Of a stretch of DNA of 64,000 nt, positions 33,964-45,248 are shown one piece after another. Below the pieces are notes generated by a model. That model had not been told where the DNA came from and ran no database searches. It saw only the letters and a list, made by a program, of their open reading frames with translations. How positions within the stretch are numbered: the stretch's first letter is position 1; the number at the start of each line of letters is the position of its first letter. Both the position numbers and the translations under genes were made by a program. The stretch covers positions 48,499,285 to 48,563,284 of the forward strand of contig CM028326.1 of NCBI GenBank assembly GCA_016647705.1. Reading direction: 5' to 3'. Source of the DNA: Eucommia ulmoides. Its lineage: Eukaryota > Streptophyta > Magnoliopsida > Garryales > Eucommiaceae.

Positions 33964-35090
33964 ATCCTCTAGCGATGAATTCATTGACATCCTTGCTTAT
34001 TTAGTGTCAATTTCTTTAGTTTCGTTGAAATGCTTCGTAAACGAAAGTCGCAAGTCTGATCCTCGCAGACGGCGACATCAATCGTAGAACTCGTCAGTAG
34101 TCTATGATGGACACAGCTCCGGCGATCGTGTCCTGATCACTAAAAACGATTTTGAATGATGGATATGGTTTCAGATTGGGTTCCAGAGTGTGAGAAAACA
34201 TAGGAAAAGCCATCGAAAAAAAAAGGGAACACGAACCACATATTGATCAAGGAAAAGGCTTTCCTTTGAGAAATCCTTATTCCTAACTTGAACAGAAGCT
34301 TCAGCTACTGTCACCGTCCTTCCATAAAAACATAAAATTGAACAAGATCGGACGGTCCTCGATCTCAACAAGATGGCTTTTTCTACTTCAGCGTCATGCG
34401 CTTTGCTTCGCTTTATAGAAGAGAGAGCGCCTTGCCTTGAGAGTGAAAAGCAAGCGATATAAAGGATTTCCATTCTTTACCGTGTTTGGGGCTTAGGGTT
34501 AAAAACCTCTCCTCACTCTGCTTGCTGGCCTATTGGGATAGCAGCTTCCGGCTTGCCCTTTCTGAGCCTACCTTTTTAATCCATCATTCGACTTTCTATT
34601 TCAATTAAAGAACTAGTCTCTTATCACCCCATTCAATTGGCATTACCTTTCGTTCTAAAATAGCATTTTGTAGATTCTACAATCGTAGATTCGCTGTAGT
34701 AGGACAGAGGATTGATCGCGATGCCCACATACCAATTTACGATGTCTCCGTCGCTAACGTTCGTCAAGCAGGCCACATGGATTGGCGAGGGTCTTCTTCA
34801 GCTATTAAGAACTAAAACCGAATTGATATTGATGGGAATTTCGAGATTCTACTCAGTTCCCACAGACGACGCCTTTGCCAAAGTACTTCTAGTGTGAGAA
34901 TAAGTTAATATGTTTTAAAGTGTTAAGCAAAAGACTGGAATGAAACCATTAATGTGATCCATTCCCTTATTTATAGACCTCGTTGATCACGACCGTTTGG
35001 TATGGATGACCTAGTCTTTGATAACTTAGTCTTTTCCACTATATGTTGCTATTTAGTTGGGAGTGGTTCCAAACTTAGCGCAACATGGGA
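33964..35090. other. Unidentified segment with organelle-like composition
   Basis: The part at about 34360-34660 (for example CTTTGCTTCGCTTTATAGAA, AAAGCAAGCGATATAAAGG) has the look of plant mitochondrial intergenic DNA and could be a nuclear insertion of organelle DNA. A 100-codon minus-strand frame (34171-34473) is not recognised. The segment 34700-34910 contains the phrase CCCACAGACGACGCC, common in plant repeats. No gene can be called. Confidence 0.25.
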
Positions 35091-35305
35091 GTGTATTTTT
35101 AACTAAGTTACGTTCTTTGACTTCCCACTTGATGGATCCATGCATAGATCACCAGTTTAGACCTCTATCCTTAGCTTGGCTCTTTCTGATCATTGAGCCT
35201 CTTTATTGTGCTCACCTAAGATGACATGTGAGCTTGTCGTGATGAACTTCTTCCGAGCAATGTGTTGGACCACCCATAGCATATCTTTTCCTAGCTAGCA
35301 TGTCT

Positions 35306-36227
35306 TTTTTTGTAAGTTTGTTTTTCTTTTTTTTAAGAAAAATTAATAAAAAATCTAATTTATAATCTTTTTCTTAACAAATGTTTTTTAGAGACTTTTC
35401 TAAAAGAATATTCTTTTTTTTTTTAACCAATAATTTTATTTAAAAATATATATATTTTGATTTAAATTCAAAAAAAAAAAAATTAAAAACTTCTCTAAAT
35501 GTTTTCTTTGAAGGTTTTTATAAATAAAATAAAAATATATATATTTTTTTTATTTTCTGTACTTAAAACATGATTTTCCACACTAATTATATCAAAACGA
35601 CCTAAACCAAACAATCTAAACAATAAAACCTCTCTAGAGGACAAACTTGTTGATTCTTCCATAATCGATAGGTAGTCTAAAAAGGGAACATTGAATTTTT
35701 TTTAATTCTTATTTTATTTATCTTTTCGTTATTTTCCATCATTTTTAAGTATTTCTTTCTTTTTGCATAAAATAAATATAAAAAGATAAAATAAAATAAA
35801 AATGGAAATTAGTATGTTAACAAAACCAAAGAAAATTATTTGGATTTGTTCTGATTTAAAGATTTATTTAAAATTAAATACCGTCTTTGGACGAGTGTCT
35901 TGGAGTACTTAACATCTTTCCCAAGTATAACCAACTCCCAAACTTTAAAAAAATCTCTAATTAAGACCAACCGTTTTTCGATTAGAAAAATTGGGTCATT
36001 TTTGAAAGAATAAATGATTTTCCAAAATCTCGGTGACCTGACACACCATTTAACTCAATCTTAGGCGGCGACTCTATTTTTCTAACAAATTTCAGCTCAA
36101 ATAAATGTTTTCAAAACATATGCCAAAAAAAGCCCCTGAAACAGTTTTTTTCTAGAAAGAACGGATTTAAATGAAAACCGAATCGCTTCTTCCTCTTCTC
36201 TCACTTTTCAAAATCCAGGGTGCGTCA
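35306..36227 (+). mobile_element. Gypsy-type LTR, right piece
   Basis: AT-rich DNA leading to a characteristic end: TTAGGCGGCGACTCTATTTT near 36061-36080, CGAATCGCTTCTTCCTCTTC, then CAGGGTGCGTCA at 36216-36227. This end type belongs with LTRs starting GACACCGCATTTTGTCCC, so it is read as the far end of the LTR that starts at 18472. There is no coding sequence. Confidence 0.45.
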
Positions 36228-36548
36228 ATATACACAACCCAAATGTAGGGAACCAACCGCAAGGACAAAATATGATTTCAGCAGCAACCGAAACACTATA
36301 CAAGACATCACTATAGAAATAGGCCAACTACGATAATAAGTGATCTTGGCATATGAACATCTTTTCAAGCAGAATAGAAATAAAAAAATAATCAAATAAA
36401 AAATTGGGGGACAAAAAGAGGCACTGAAGAAAGATAACCATTACCATACACCCGATACTTTCAGCGCCTCAGAATGATGGAGCTCTGTCAAAACAATATC
36501 AAAAGATAATCACAGCTCCCCCTCCATGTATCATGTCAATGAAACACA
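36228..36548 (-). other. Possible 3' untranslated region
   Basis: A non-repetitive stretch just downstream (minus strand) of the putative terminal exon 36549-36692. No feature beyond this position suggests a function. Confidence 0.25.
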
Positions 36549-36692
36549 TCAAGCCTCATTAAAATCCTTCAAAATTTTCTCCCCTTCACGACGTTGATGA
36601 ATCTGATCATGTGCAGAACTGGACGAAGATGGTGGTGGAACTGCCATGCCATCGGAAGTGTGAAACATATGCAAGTCAGTAGGAGAGCACAG
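36549..36692 (-). CDS. Putative last exon of an unidentified host gene
   Basis: On the minus strand an acceptor-like CTGGTAG is followed by 144 bases of open frame ending in TGA at 36549-36551. It encodes 47 residues beginning LCSPTDLHMFHTSDGMAVPP, then a Pro/Ser stretch, and ending REGEKILKDFNEA. The composition (Ser/Pro linker, then a charged tail) and codon balance look like a real plant C-terminus, and it does not resemble any transposon domain. The rest of the gene would lie to the right, beyond copia F, or be lost. I do not recognise the protein, and the exon is predicted from sequence only. Confidence 0.35.
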   Translation of the reverse strand: MCSPTDLHMFHTSDGMAVPPPSSSSSAHDQIHQRREGEKILKDFNEA

Positions 36693-36984
36693 CTACCAGC
36701 AATTCGTTGGTTATACACAAAAAACTGCTACCATAAAGGCAGATTTCATTGTCTAATATGTTGAAGCAAATCGTTGGTTTCCCTTGCATTTCAAGGGTGT
36801 TTGTTCTAACTATTTAAATTTGAGCTACGAGATTACTATTCTATGTTGCAAAATGCACATTTTACTTATTGCGATTATAACATCCAATTATTGTTTGCTT
36901 CAAGTGTTTCGGGAATATATGGAACGAGACTCCTAACATCCAAACATTCAAGATAAAGATATAAGGAAAATCGTGTATAGTCTT
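36693..36984 (-). other. Intron-like or intergenic DNA
   Basis: AT-rich sequence between the putative exon and copia F. It ends with the target duplication GTCTT (36980-36984). No further exon could be recognised. Confidence 0.3.
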
Positions 36985-37241
36985 TGTTGGAAGATTCGGC
37001 TGATATCAGAGAGAGAATCTCTAGGATATGTTTGTTATTTGTATTTACTAATGTAGGAAAAGTCAAATATGTAAATTAAGAAAATAGCTTATTAAGAAAG
37101 TAGCTTATTAGTAATTATTTAGTTGCTGATTTTGTTTCTAACATTGTGTATTTTGTTAGGCATGATTATTGCATAGCCGCTACTATATATAGTCTAGAAT
37201 TATACAACTAATTATTAATATATTTCTTATTCAAATCAATA
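36985..37241 (+). repeat. 5' LTR of copia F
   Basis: 257 bp, TGTTGGAAGATTCGG...CAAATCAATA, with a probable TATA box CTATATATAGTC at about 37181-37192. The primer-binding site TGGCATCAGAGC (37242-37253) follows without a spacer. Confidence 0.9.
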
Positions 37242-37331
37242 TGGCATCAGAGCTAAACTAGGAAAAAAAAAAAAAACCTAGCTTAGCCATCGACCTCCTT
37301 ACCCTGATACTTCCTAGCCAAAAAAATTCCC

Positions 37332-38275
37332 TTGCCTTCACCATGTTCGACGTTACTTCAGAATCCACCCCAAGGTCGAGCCAACACACTGAGCCAAAAA
37401 ACCTCTCACTCCGAATCTCACTCCATCCAGATCACCTCTGTTCGGCTAAATGGAACCAATTTCTTGTGTTGGTCTCAATCGGTACGACTGGATATACGCG
37501 GAAGAGGACGAATGGGATATCTAACCGGTGATGCAAATGAGCCAGCACTCACAGACCCGCTGCATACGACTTGGGATGTTGAAAACTCTATGGTTATGAC
37601 ATGGCTTGTGAACTTTATGGATAAAGAAATCAGTTCCAACTACATGTGCTACCCTACAACGAAGGAACTTTGGGACAATGTCAATCAGATGTATTCTGAT
37701 ATGGAAAATCAATCTCAAAAGTATGAATTGACTCTAAAACTTGGTGATGGTCATCAAGGAGAGGACAATATCACCAAGTATTTCAATTCACTAAAGAAAA
37801 TAATGCAGGATCAAGATATGTTCAATGATTATGAATGGCATTCGATCGAGAATTATAATTACTATAAGATATTGGTGGAGGGTAACCGTGTTTTTAAGTT
37901 CCTTGTAGGACTAAAACCAGAACTCGACGAGATTAGGAGACAGATCATTGGTCGTCAGCCTCTTCCCTCATTCGGTAAGGTCTTCTCGGAGGTCCGAAGG
38001 AAGGAGACCCGTCGTAACGTCATGCTCAACAAGAAGGAGAATGCTAGTTTAGCGGCTGCTTTAATTGACTAGTCAGCCTTGGCTGCCGCTGATGCTAACT
38101 CCAACAAGTTTTAATGCCGAGCAGACGAACGCCCTCGTATATGGTGCGATTACTACAACAAGCCTCGTCATACATGGAAAATATGCTGGAAAATACATGG
38201 GAAACCAACCAATTGGAAGAGCAACAAGTCGGGAGATTGATAAACTTCTGAAACTGCTGACTGCCAATCCATAAT
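37332..38275 (+). pseudogene. Copia F gag
   Basis: Capsid/nucleocapsid. The start appears to be the ATG at 37343 (MFDVTSESTPRSSQ); a frameshift within 100 codons moves the capsid domain into the frame open from 37332 to 38072. Capsid motifs are LNGTNFLCWSQSVRLDIRGR (from about 37446), KELWDNVNQMYSDMENQSQ (37665-37720) and VFKFLVGLKPELDEIRRQII (37890-37950). The zinc knuckle near 38135-38195 reads WCDYYNKPRHTWKICWKIHG, where one cysteine is replaced by tyrosine. A stop and another frameshift precede the knuckle. Confidence 0.8.
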
Positions 38276-38359
38276 CCGGTACTCCTAATGCTTCCTTAGC
38301 TCAAGCAGGTAACAACTCTAGAACCTTTTCTTGTTTCTTAAACTCAGTGCCTTGGATTA

Positions 38360-38699
38360 TGATAGGCTCAAACCAGTAATTGAATTGAAATGAAATGGAA
38401 AATTTATTGAATACTTGGAATGGAAATGTAATTACATGAAAATTCACTAAGTATTCGAGAGACTTAGTACTCTCCTAAAGAGCTAGGCTCAATTCTCCGA
38501 GAAATTACATGCCCTTCTCTTCTCTCCCCTTAAATCGACATATCCCCCAAAGCCTAACAAACTTGGCAAATAGAAAATAAACATAATCTAACCAACATTC
38601 TCATCCCAACAGACTGCCCGTTGGCATAGATTCCCCCTGCCCTAGCTGCCTGACTGCCCCCTGCACCTGGAATAAGTAAAACAAACCTGGGGCCTATCA
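38360..38699 (-). repeat. 3' LTR of gypsy G
   Basis: 340 bp, TGATAGGCTCAAACC...GGGGCCTATCA. The ends are short inverted repeats (TGATAGG/CCTATCA). On the minus strand a purine-rich tract (38700-38716, GGCGGGGGCGGGGG-like) lies directly before it. Confidence 0.9.
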
Positions 38700-38719
38700 T
38701 TACCCCCGCCCCCGCCTAA

Positions 38720-39991
38720 ACTTTCATCTTGTCCTCAAGGTGAAAATCCGAAAACTGCCTCAATATGGAGTGATAATCTTCCCAAGTGGCTTCAAAAGGC
38801 AATAAAGATTTCCATTGTAGTAGTACTTCAAGCTCCCCCCGGGTTGCCATTTTGTTTGAGACGTACTACAAGTAGTGCTTCAGAAATGACAATTAACTTC
38901 AAGTCCGGTGAAAGCTGTTGTGGAATAACAGGGAAAGAGTTGGAGACTCCCTTAGCACGCCGCAGCTGAGAGACATGAAAAACAATATGTAGAGTAGCTG
39001 AAGATAGAAGCTCCAACTTATATGCGACGCGCCTACAACGCTAAAGGATTTGGAAAAGCCCATAATAACGAGCTGCTAACTTCTCATTTCGTCGTTGAGA
39101 AAGAGAACGTTGTCTATAAGGAAAGAGCTTGAGGAAAACTAAGTCCCCCACAGAAAACTCTTCACCGCTTCTTTTCCCATCAGCGTGCGTCTTCATTCGT
39201 TGTTGTGCACGGAGCAAGTGCATTCTCAAATCATCCAAAATAGCGTCCCTATCTTCTAGCAATTCATCTACTGCCGACACCGGAGTGGACCCCCTTTCGT
39301 AACGAAGAATCAGTGGTGGATCTCTCCCATACAAGACATGAAAAAGAGTACGAGTGGCGAAATGAACGGTTGTGTTGTACCAATACTCGGCCCGTGCCAA
39401 CCAACGGAACCAACAACGTGGTTTCTCGGACACAAAACAACGGCAGTATGTCTCCAAGCACCTATTCACCACCTCCGATTGTCCATCGGTTTGAGGATGG
39501 TAGGCAGTGCTCCTTTTCAATGTAGTTCCTCGCAATCTAAACAATTCTTGCCAAAATTGACTCATGAAAATCTTATCACGATCAGAGATTATTGATTTTG
39601 GAACTCCATGTAATCTGACCACCTCCTTCATAAAAATGTCAGCCGTAGAAACAACAGTAAAAGGGTGTTTAAGCCCCACAAAATGCGCATACCTACTCAA
39701 CTAGTCTACCACGACCAAGATGGTGTCCGATCCTTCCGAGCGAGGTAACCCCTGGATGAAATCCATCGTCAATTCATCTCATACTTGCGTCGAAAGAGGA
39801 ATGGGTTGTAAGACTCCTGCTGGTGAAGTTGCTAAGTGTTTGTTTCGTTGGCACACTTCGCATTCTTGCATGCACTTAATGATATCTTTTTTCATACCCA
39901 ACCAGTACACCTCAACTGCAATATGCTGATAGGTTTTCGTTTCACCCGAATAACGAACCAAAGGAGAACCATGAAACTCAGCAATGATCAC
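38720..39991 (-). pseudogene. Gypsy G integrase with chromodomain-like tail
   Basis: The zinc-binding HHCC module includes YWLGMKKDIIKCMQECEVCQ (about 39845-39905). The catalytic core has SDRDKIFMSQFWQELF (about 39535-39585) and YHPQTDGQSEVVNRCLETY (about 39445-39505). After the core, LHIVFHVSQLRRAKG (38945-38990) is the usual linker. The C-terminus, WKSLLPFEATWEDYHSI and FHLEDKM (about 38725-38815), resembles a chromodomain ending, which targets integration to chromatin. One stop separates the zinc module from the core at about 39702, and a frameshift occurs in the tail. Confidence 0.85.
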
Positions 39992-40133
39992 CGGAATGAA
40001 CTAAGATTTCTGGGGAATGACTAACCTGCTCTTGTAGTACAGCACCCGTTTTCAACCGAAAAACCCACTTGTATGATTGTGCCAGTGGTGATATCAGTCT
40101 GTAACTTTGGTAAAAAGGCATCAGCCTCCTATT

Positions 40134-41396
40134 CTACCCGTAAACTTTCTCAATGTTGCTACTGAGGTACGATGAGCTAGTTGCAAGAAGTGTAGTCCGG
40201 AATAGGACATACAGCATCCGCCACCTTGTTGCAAACCGGGATACAAAATCATAACTCATCAATTTGGTGATCCACTTTTGGTGTTCCGTGCCCACCAACC
40301 ATTGTTCTAGAAAAAATTTGAGGCTTTGTTGATCGGTTTTAACTATGAACTTGCGACCCAAGAGGTAAGGCTGCCACTTCAATACCGCGAATGCAATCGC
40401 CATTAGCTCCTTTCCGTTGATAGATTTTAGGTATGCTTTAGGCACGAGAGTACGACTATAAAATGCTATTGGACGCTACACTTGAAGAAGCATCGCCCTC
40501 AAGCCGAATCCAGAAGCATCCGTCTCAGTAGGAAAAGACTAAGTAAAGTTGGGCATAGCTAGCATGGGCACTTGAGTCATAGCTCGCTTCAGATTTTAAA
40601 AAGCCTCTTCTGCCTCCACACTCTACCCAAACTTATCTTTTTTAAGTTGCTTAGTCAGTGGTTGAGCTCTCTACCCATAGCCAGCAACGAACTTCCTATA
40701 GTTCTCCGTCAGCCCCAAAAATCCATGAAGCTTCTAAAGAGTATTAGGCGTGGGCCACGATAGCGAAGCCTGAACCTTAGATGGGTCAACTGCCACCCCA
40801 TCTCTTGATATTATGTGCCCCAAATAAGCAAATTGAGTTTTACCAAACTCACACATCTTGCGGTTGGCATATAGGCTATTGAGCTTCAGCAGCTCCAACA
40901 CTTTGGCCAAATGCTCCACATGTAACTCCTCCGTTGGGCTATACACTAAAATATCATCGAAAAACACCAATACCAATTTTCGAAGGTATGGTCGGAATAC
41001 CTTGTTCATCAAAGATTGGAAAGTGACCGGTGCATTCGTAAGCCCAAAAGGCATCACTAGAAACTCATAATGTCCCTTGTGTGTTCGAAAAGCGGTCTTT
41101 GGCGCATCGGCATCCTTGACTCGAATCTGATGATAACCAGACTTGAGGTCTAGCTTGGAGAAAACTCGAGCCCCATGAAGTTCATCCAATAACTCATCAA
41201 TAACTGGGATTGAAAATTTGTCAAGTACGGTGGCTTTATTTAAAGCCCTATAATCCACACAAAACCTCCAGCTCTCATTCTTTTTCTTAACTAACAACAC
41301 CGGATTAGAAAATGGGCTAGTACTCACTTGAATAATTCCAACAGTCAACATCTCCTTAATGAGCTTCTCGATCTCATCCTTCTGAGCCTTTGGCAT
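40134..41396 (-). pseudogene. Gypsy G reverse transcriptase and RNase H
   Basis: RT motifs on the minus strand: [20 protein letters not shown] (about 41260-41320), [40 protein letters not shown] (about 41095-41155), [20 protein letters not shown] and the catalytic [11 protein letters not shown] (about 40930-40965). RNase H follows with INGKELMAIAFAVLKWQPYL (40360-40420) and DQQSLKFFLEQ. The RT frame is open for 220 codons (40734-41396); stops split the connection and RNase H. Confidence 0.88.
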
Positions 41397-42114
41397 CCTT
41401 CTGGACTTGTGGGTACTTGTAAGGTCTCACACTGATTGGAGATGTGCCGTCCTTGAGGATGATGGAGTGTTCTCGTCCCCATGCTGGTGATAACCCCACT
41501 GGCAAACAGAAAACCTGATCATATTCGGATAAGACAAACTGCACAAACGCTGACGTGTCTATTACTTCCTCTGATTCCATAAAAAGTGGATTCAACTCTA
41601 CTAAAACGCCCGACCCTTCGCGTTTCAACATTTGCATCATGGCCTTTAAAGACACCAAGGACTTCCCCAAAGAAGGATCTCCTCGCAAGGTAACTGAATC
41701 ATTGCCCAATCGGAATTTCATAATTTGTGTCTTCCAATTCGTATACATCATACCCAACGTTTCCAGCCATTAAATTCCCAAAATAACATCAGAACTCCCT
41801 AATCCCAGGGGCAGAAATTCGTCCACAATTTTGATACCTTGAAGTTGCAAATGAATGCCCTTACACACACCTTCTTTAACAGCTTCTCCCGTACCAATGG
41901 TTACTCCGTAAGCTTCCGTAGCCATAATTGATAACTTCAGTTTCTCCACCAAGGTCGTGGATATAAAATTATTTGTGGCCCCACTATCCACTAGAATCAC
42001 TACTCGTTGATCCTTAATCATCCCTTCCACCTTCATAGTCTTTGGTGATGTAAGACCCGATACAGAATTGAGTGACATTTCAGTAATTGGAGATAATTCG
42101 GCAGTTTCTAACAC
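41374..42114 (-). pseudogene. Gypsy G protease and linker to RT
   Basis: The aspartic protease active site is ILVDSGATNNFISTTLVEKL (about 41950-42010), preceded by MKVEGMIKDQRV and followed by the flap-side VTIGTGEAV and LGSSDVILGI. A stop at 41770 interrupts before MYTNWKTQIMKFRLGNDSVT. The linker continues to the RT start with a frameshift at about 41385. Confidence 0.85.
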
Positions 42115-42132
42115 TGGCCCATTGTTTTCCAG

Positions 42133-43182
42133 CTACTCCTCTATATCCTCTAATTCGTCTTCCGTGTCCTGGGTAACCAAAACACTCAACTCCTTGTTTT
42201 TGCATTTATGCCCAGGTGACCATTTTTCATCACACCGATAACACAACCATCGTTCTCGTTTCTTTTGTATTTCAGAATCCATCAATTTTCGTACTTCACC
42301 AAACGGATTAGCACCAAAAACGCTACCAACCAAAGGTGATCGGATTTCCCCTGATGAAGCAGTGGCCCGGCCCAAATTATTGAGCATTAAATATTGGTTA
42401 GTTCGAAAGGCCCCTGCTGAACCAGCTACCCCCTTTAAATGATTGGGCTTGACTGATTGGGCCACAAGCAATTTCTCTTCAATTCTCTAGGCCAAATCCA
42501 TAACCCGGCCCAAATGACTAGGTTCCAATACCCTAATTTCAGCCCGTATCTCTAGTCTTAAGCCCTGAATGAACTGACCCAAAGCCATTTCGTTCGAGAC
42601 ATCGTCCAACGGTGTTGACAGCACTATGAATCACCGGCGATACACCTGTACACTGCCTTCTTGCTCTATCGTCAGCCACTGCTTGTGGAGAGAGCCGATG
42701 TGCGTGGAGCGAAACTGCTTGAGAAGCAGAATCTTCATCTCCTCCCACGATTCAACGGTTCTCCTCTTATTCGCCCATTGATACCAAAGCATAGCATCTC
42801 CTTCGAGGCCGATAACTGCTGCTTCGAGCTTCTCATCGTTTGTGAGGCAGTGGAGGGAGAAATAGCGTTCTGCCTTCAAGATCAACCTGTCGGGGTTGAT
42901 GCCGTCAAACACTGGTAGTTCCAACTTCCGAAATCGGAAATCATGTCGCAACCCAGATGGATTGTTGTTGTCGTCAGCTACAAGCAATCCTCCCACCAAT
43001 GGGCTGAGAACCACAACCTCCGTCACCCTTCCAGATGATGACAACAAAGCGATTCGAGCGAACTCCGCTTGAAACTTGAGCATCTGATCCATACGTTGCG
43101 TCATGTTCTGAATTTCCTCTTTTAAGGTGTTGACGACTTCTTCAAATGCATCCAAACGTTGACCAACATTCTTGGCTGCCAT
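42133..43182 (-). pseudogene. Gypsy G gag
   Basis: The start is the ATG at 43182 (MAAKNVGQRLDAFEEVVNTL), an N-terminal coiled-coil-like region. Capsid motifs are LPVFDGINPDRLILKAERYF (about 42855-42915) and GDAMLWYQWANKRRTVESWE (42745-42805). The knuckle is CYRCDEKWSPGHKC (about 42205-42245). A Trp codon changed to a stop ends the first open segment at 42631; another stop lies at about 42490. Length fits chromovirus gag. Confidence 0.85.
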
Positions 43183-43421
43183 CTATCCAGAATCAATTTG
43201 GTCTTGCAAGTTGTGAAATGAATCGTCGACTAGCAAGGCAAGGACGAAATTCAATCGAGAGAATCGGATCGTACTGAAATCGGAAAAAAAAAAAAAATCA
43301 ACTCGAATAGAACCGACTTGAATAAGAAATTGTATCGAAGAACAGATGATGAAGAATAGCAGAATCGATGAGACACAGTTGATTAACAGAGCAGTGATTG
43401 CACAGCGCCCCTAGGTACATG

Positions 43422-43435
43422 CTCTTGATACCAAA
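43422..43435 (-). promoter_or_regulatory. Primer-binding site of gypsy G
   Basis: On the minus strand TTTGGTATCAAGAGC follows the inner end of the 5' LTR, a variant of the initiator-Met tRNA site. Confidence 0.75.
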
Positions 43436-43781
43436 TGATACGCTCAAACCAGTAATTGAATTGAAATTAAATGGAAAATTTATTGAATACAGAAATGGAA
43501 ATGAAATTACGTAAAAACTCACCAAGTATTCGAGAGACTTAGTACTCTCATAAAGAGCTAAGCTCAATTCTCCGAGAAGTTACCCACCCTTCTCTCTTCT
43601 TTTCTCTCCCCTTATATTGACCTATCCCCCAAAGCCTAACAAACTTGCCTCATAGAAAATAAACAGAATCCAACCAACATTCACATCCCAACAAACTGCC
43701 CGATGACACAGATTCCCTCTGCCCTAGCTGCCCGACTGCCCCTTGCGCCTGGAATAAGTAAAATGAACCTGGGGCCTATCA
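43436..43781 (-). repeat. 5' LTR of gypsy G
   Basis: 346 bp, TGATACGCTCAAACC...GGGGCCTATCA, matching 38360-38699 with small indels (an extra CTTCTTTTCT-like stretch near 43595). Confidence 0.9.
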
Positions 43782-43786
43782 GATTA

Positions 43787-44990
43787 TCAATTCAGCTGTT
43801 TCTGACCATATGACAAGCTTTTTTCACCTTTTCAATACCTATTCACCATATTCTGGTAACGAAAGAATTAGGATTGCAGATGGTATTTTCTCACCTATTG
43901 TAGGAAAAGACCAAATAAAAATCTTAGATAGCATTAACCTAAAAACGGTCCTTCATGTTCCTAAGCTTACTTGTAATCTCTTATCCATAAGTAAAATATC
44001 GCGAAATTCTAACTATCATGTTACATTCTCTGAATCTCAATGTCTATTTCAGGACCAAAGCTCGGGGAAGACAATTGGCAGTACTAGAATGGTGGATGGC
44101 CTTTATTACTTCGATCATAATTGCTCCAAGAATAAAACAACTCAAGGCCCCAGTGGTATGAGTTCAACGTCTATTCATGATCAAATAATGCTTTGGCATC
44201 TTAGACAAGGACATCCTAGTTTTCAATATCTTAAACATTTGTTTCCAACTTTATTTAAGAATGTAGATTGTTCATCTTTTCACTGTGAAAGTTGTTTGCT
44301 AGCAAAAAGTCAGCGTACTTTTTATATTTCAAAACCATATTGTGCATCAAAACCTTTCTATTTAATTCAGAAAGATGTATGGGGTCCCTCAAAATCACAA
44401 CACTATCCGAAAAAAAATAATTTGTGACATTTATTTATGATCACACATGTCTATGTTGGATATACTTGATGCGTGCAAAATTTGATGTAGAAAACTTGTT
44501 GAAAAACTTTTGCAACATGCTCAAAAACCAATTTGAAATGAAACCTAGCATTCTTCGCACAAATAATGGCACAGAATATTTCAACGAATGTTTAGGAAGT
44601 TTTTTTTAAAACAAATGGTATTTTACATCAATCCACATGTCGTGACACACTAAAACAAAATGGCATCGCTGAACGGAAACTTAAACACTTATACGAAGTA
44701 GCTCGTGCAGTCATATTTTCTATGCATATTCAGTTGCATATTTAATCAATCGCATGCCTACACGTGTTCTAAACTACACCACACTATTGGATAATTTCAA
44801 AATGCGTTTCCAGCATCTAGGATATCAAGCGACCTACCTCTTAAGGTATTCAGTCGCACCTCCTATGTTCATATTCGTAGCCAATTTCGGTCTAAACTTG
44901 ATCTTAAGGCAAATAAATGTGTTTTCATAGGTTATGCACCAAATAAAAAAGGGTATAAGTGCTACAATCCGTGAACAAAAAAAAAATCAT
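43787..44990 (+). pseudogene. Copia F protease and integrase region
   Basis: Resumes at the protease active site right after gypsy G: left flank PWI, right flank IDSAVSDHMTSFFHLFNTY (usual DSGA changed to DSAV). Then HVPKLTCNLLSISKISRNSN (43952-44010) and the pre-integrase motif MLWHLRQGHPSFQYLKHLFP (44190-44250). In the integrase core, DVWGPS (44374-44390) and LRTNNGTEYFNECL (44554-44595) are visible; the catalytic Asp of LRTDN is Asn here. HGIAERK-like sequence near 44665 follows. Frameshifts lie at about 44425 and 44608. Confidence 0.82.
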
Positions 44991-45248
44991 GTTAGTACGG
45001 ATGTCACGTTTTTGGAAAATGTCCATTTCTTTGACAAAAATTCCCTTTAGAGGGAGAATCTAGAGGAAGGAAATTTTTGGGTCACTGATGATCCCCTTCC
45101 TACCACAGTCTTAGAAACTATTACTCCAAATCAGTCAAAAATAAGTGATGAAAATATTAAAAAACAAAAAAGGATCCCTACTAGTCCACTAGTGCCGAGC
45201 TTAATTCCCTTACAAACAGATGAATAAATACCACGATCACATACTGAG

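Larger units (their letters stand above)
29327..35305 (+). mobile_element. Element E: LARD-like element with direct terminal repeats
   Basis: About 210 bp at 29336-29545 and 35095-35305 are direct repeats (both contain AAGTTAYGTTCTTTGACTTC, GGATCCATG, CTTTCTGATCATTG and GCCTCTTTATTGTGCTC). I read these as the remaining LTR ends of a large non-autonomous element; the left one is truncated by the D junction. The 5.5-kb interior has no retroelement coding sequence. It holds two minisatellite arrays, a MITE and AT-rich DNA. Orientation is not certain. Confidence 0.45.
38360..43781 (-). mobile_element. Gypsy element G, chromovirus type (minus)
   Basis: A 5,422-bp Ty3/gypsy element with LTRs at 38360-38699 and 43436-43781, flanked by the exact target duplication GATTA (38355-38359 and 43782-43786). 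Reading right to left: primer-binding site, gag with knuckle, protease, RT, RNase H, integrase and a chromodomain-like C-terminus. The two LTRs agree at about nine in ten positions by eye. The coding region has several stops and frameshifts but is among the better preserved here. It inserted into copia F. Confidence 0.92.

Noticed and set aside
34171-34473. 100-codon minus-strand frame
   Set aside because: No recognisable domain, and the composition suggests non-coding organelle-like DNA; not called as a gene.
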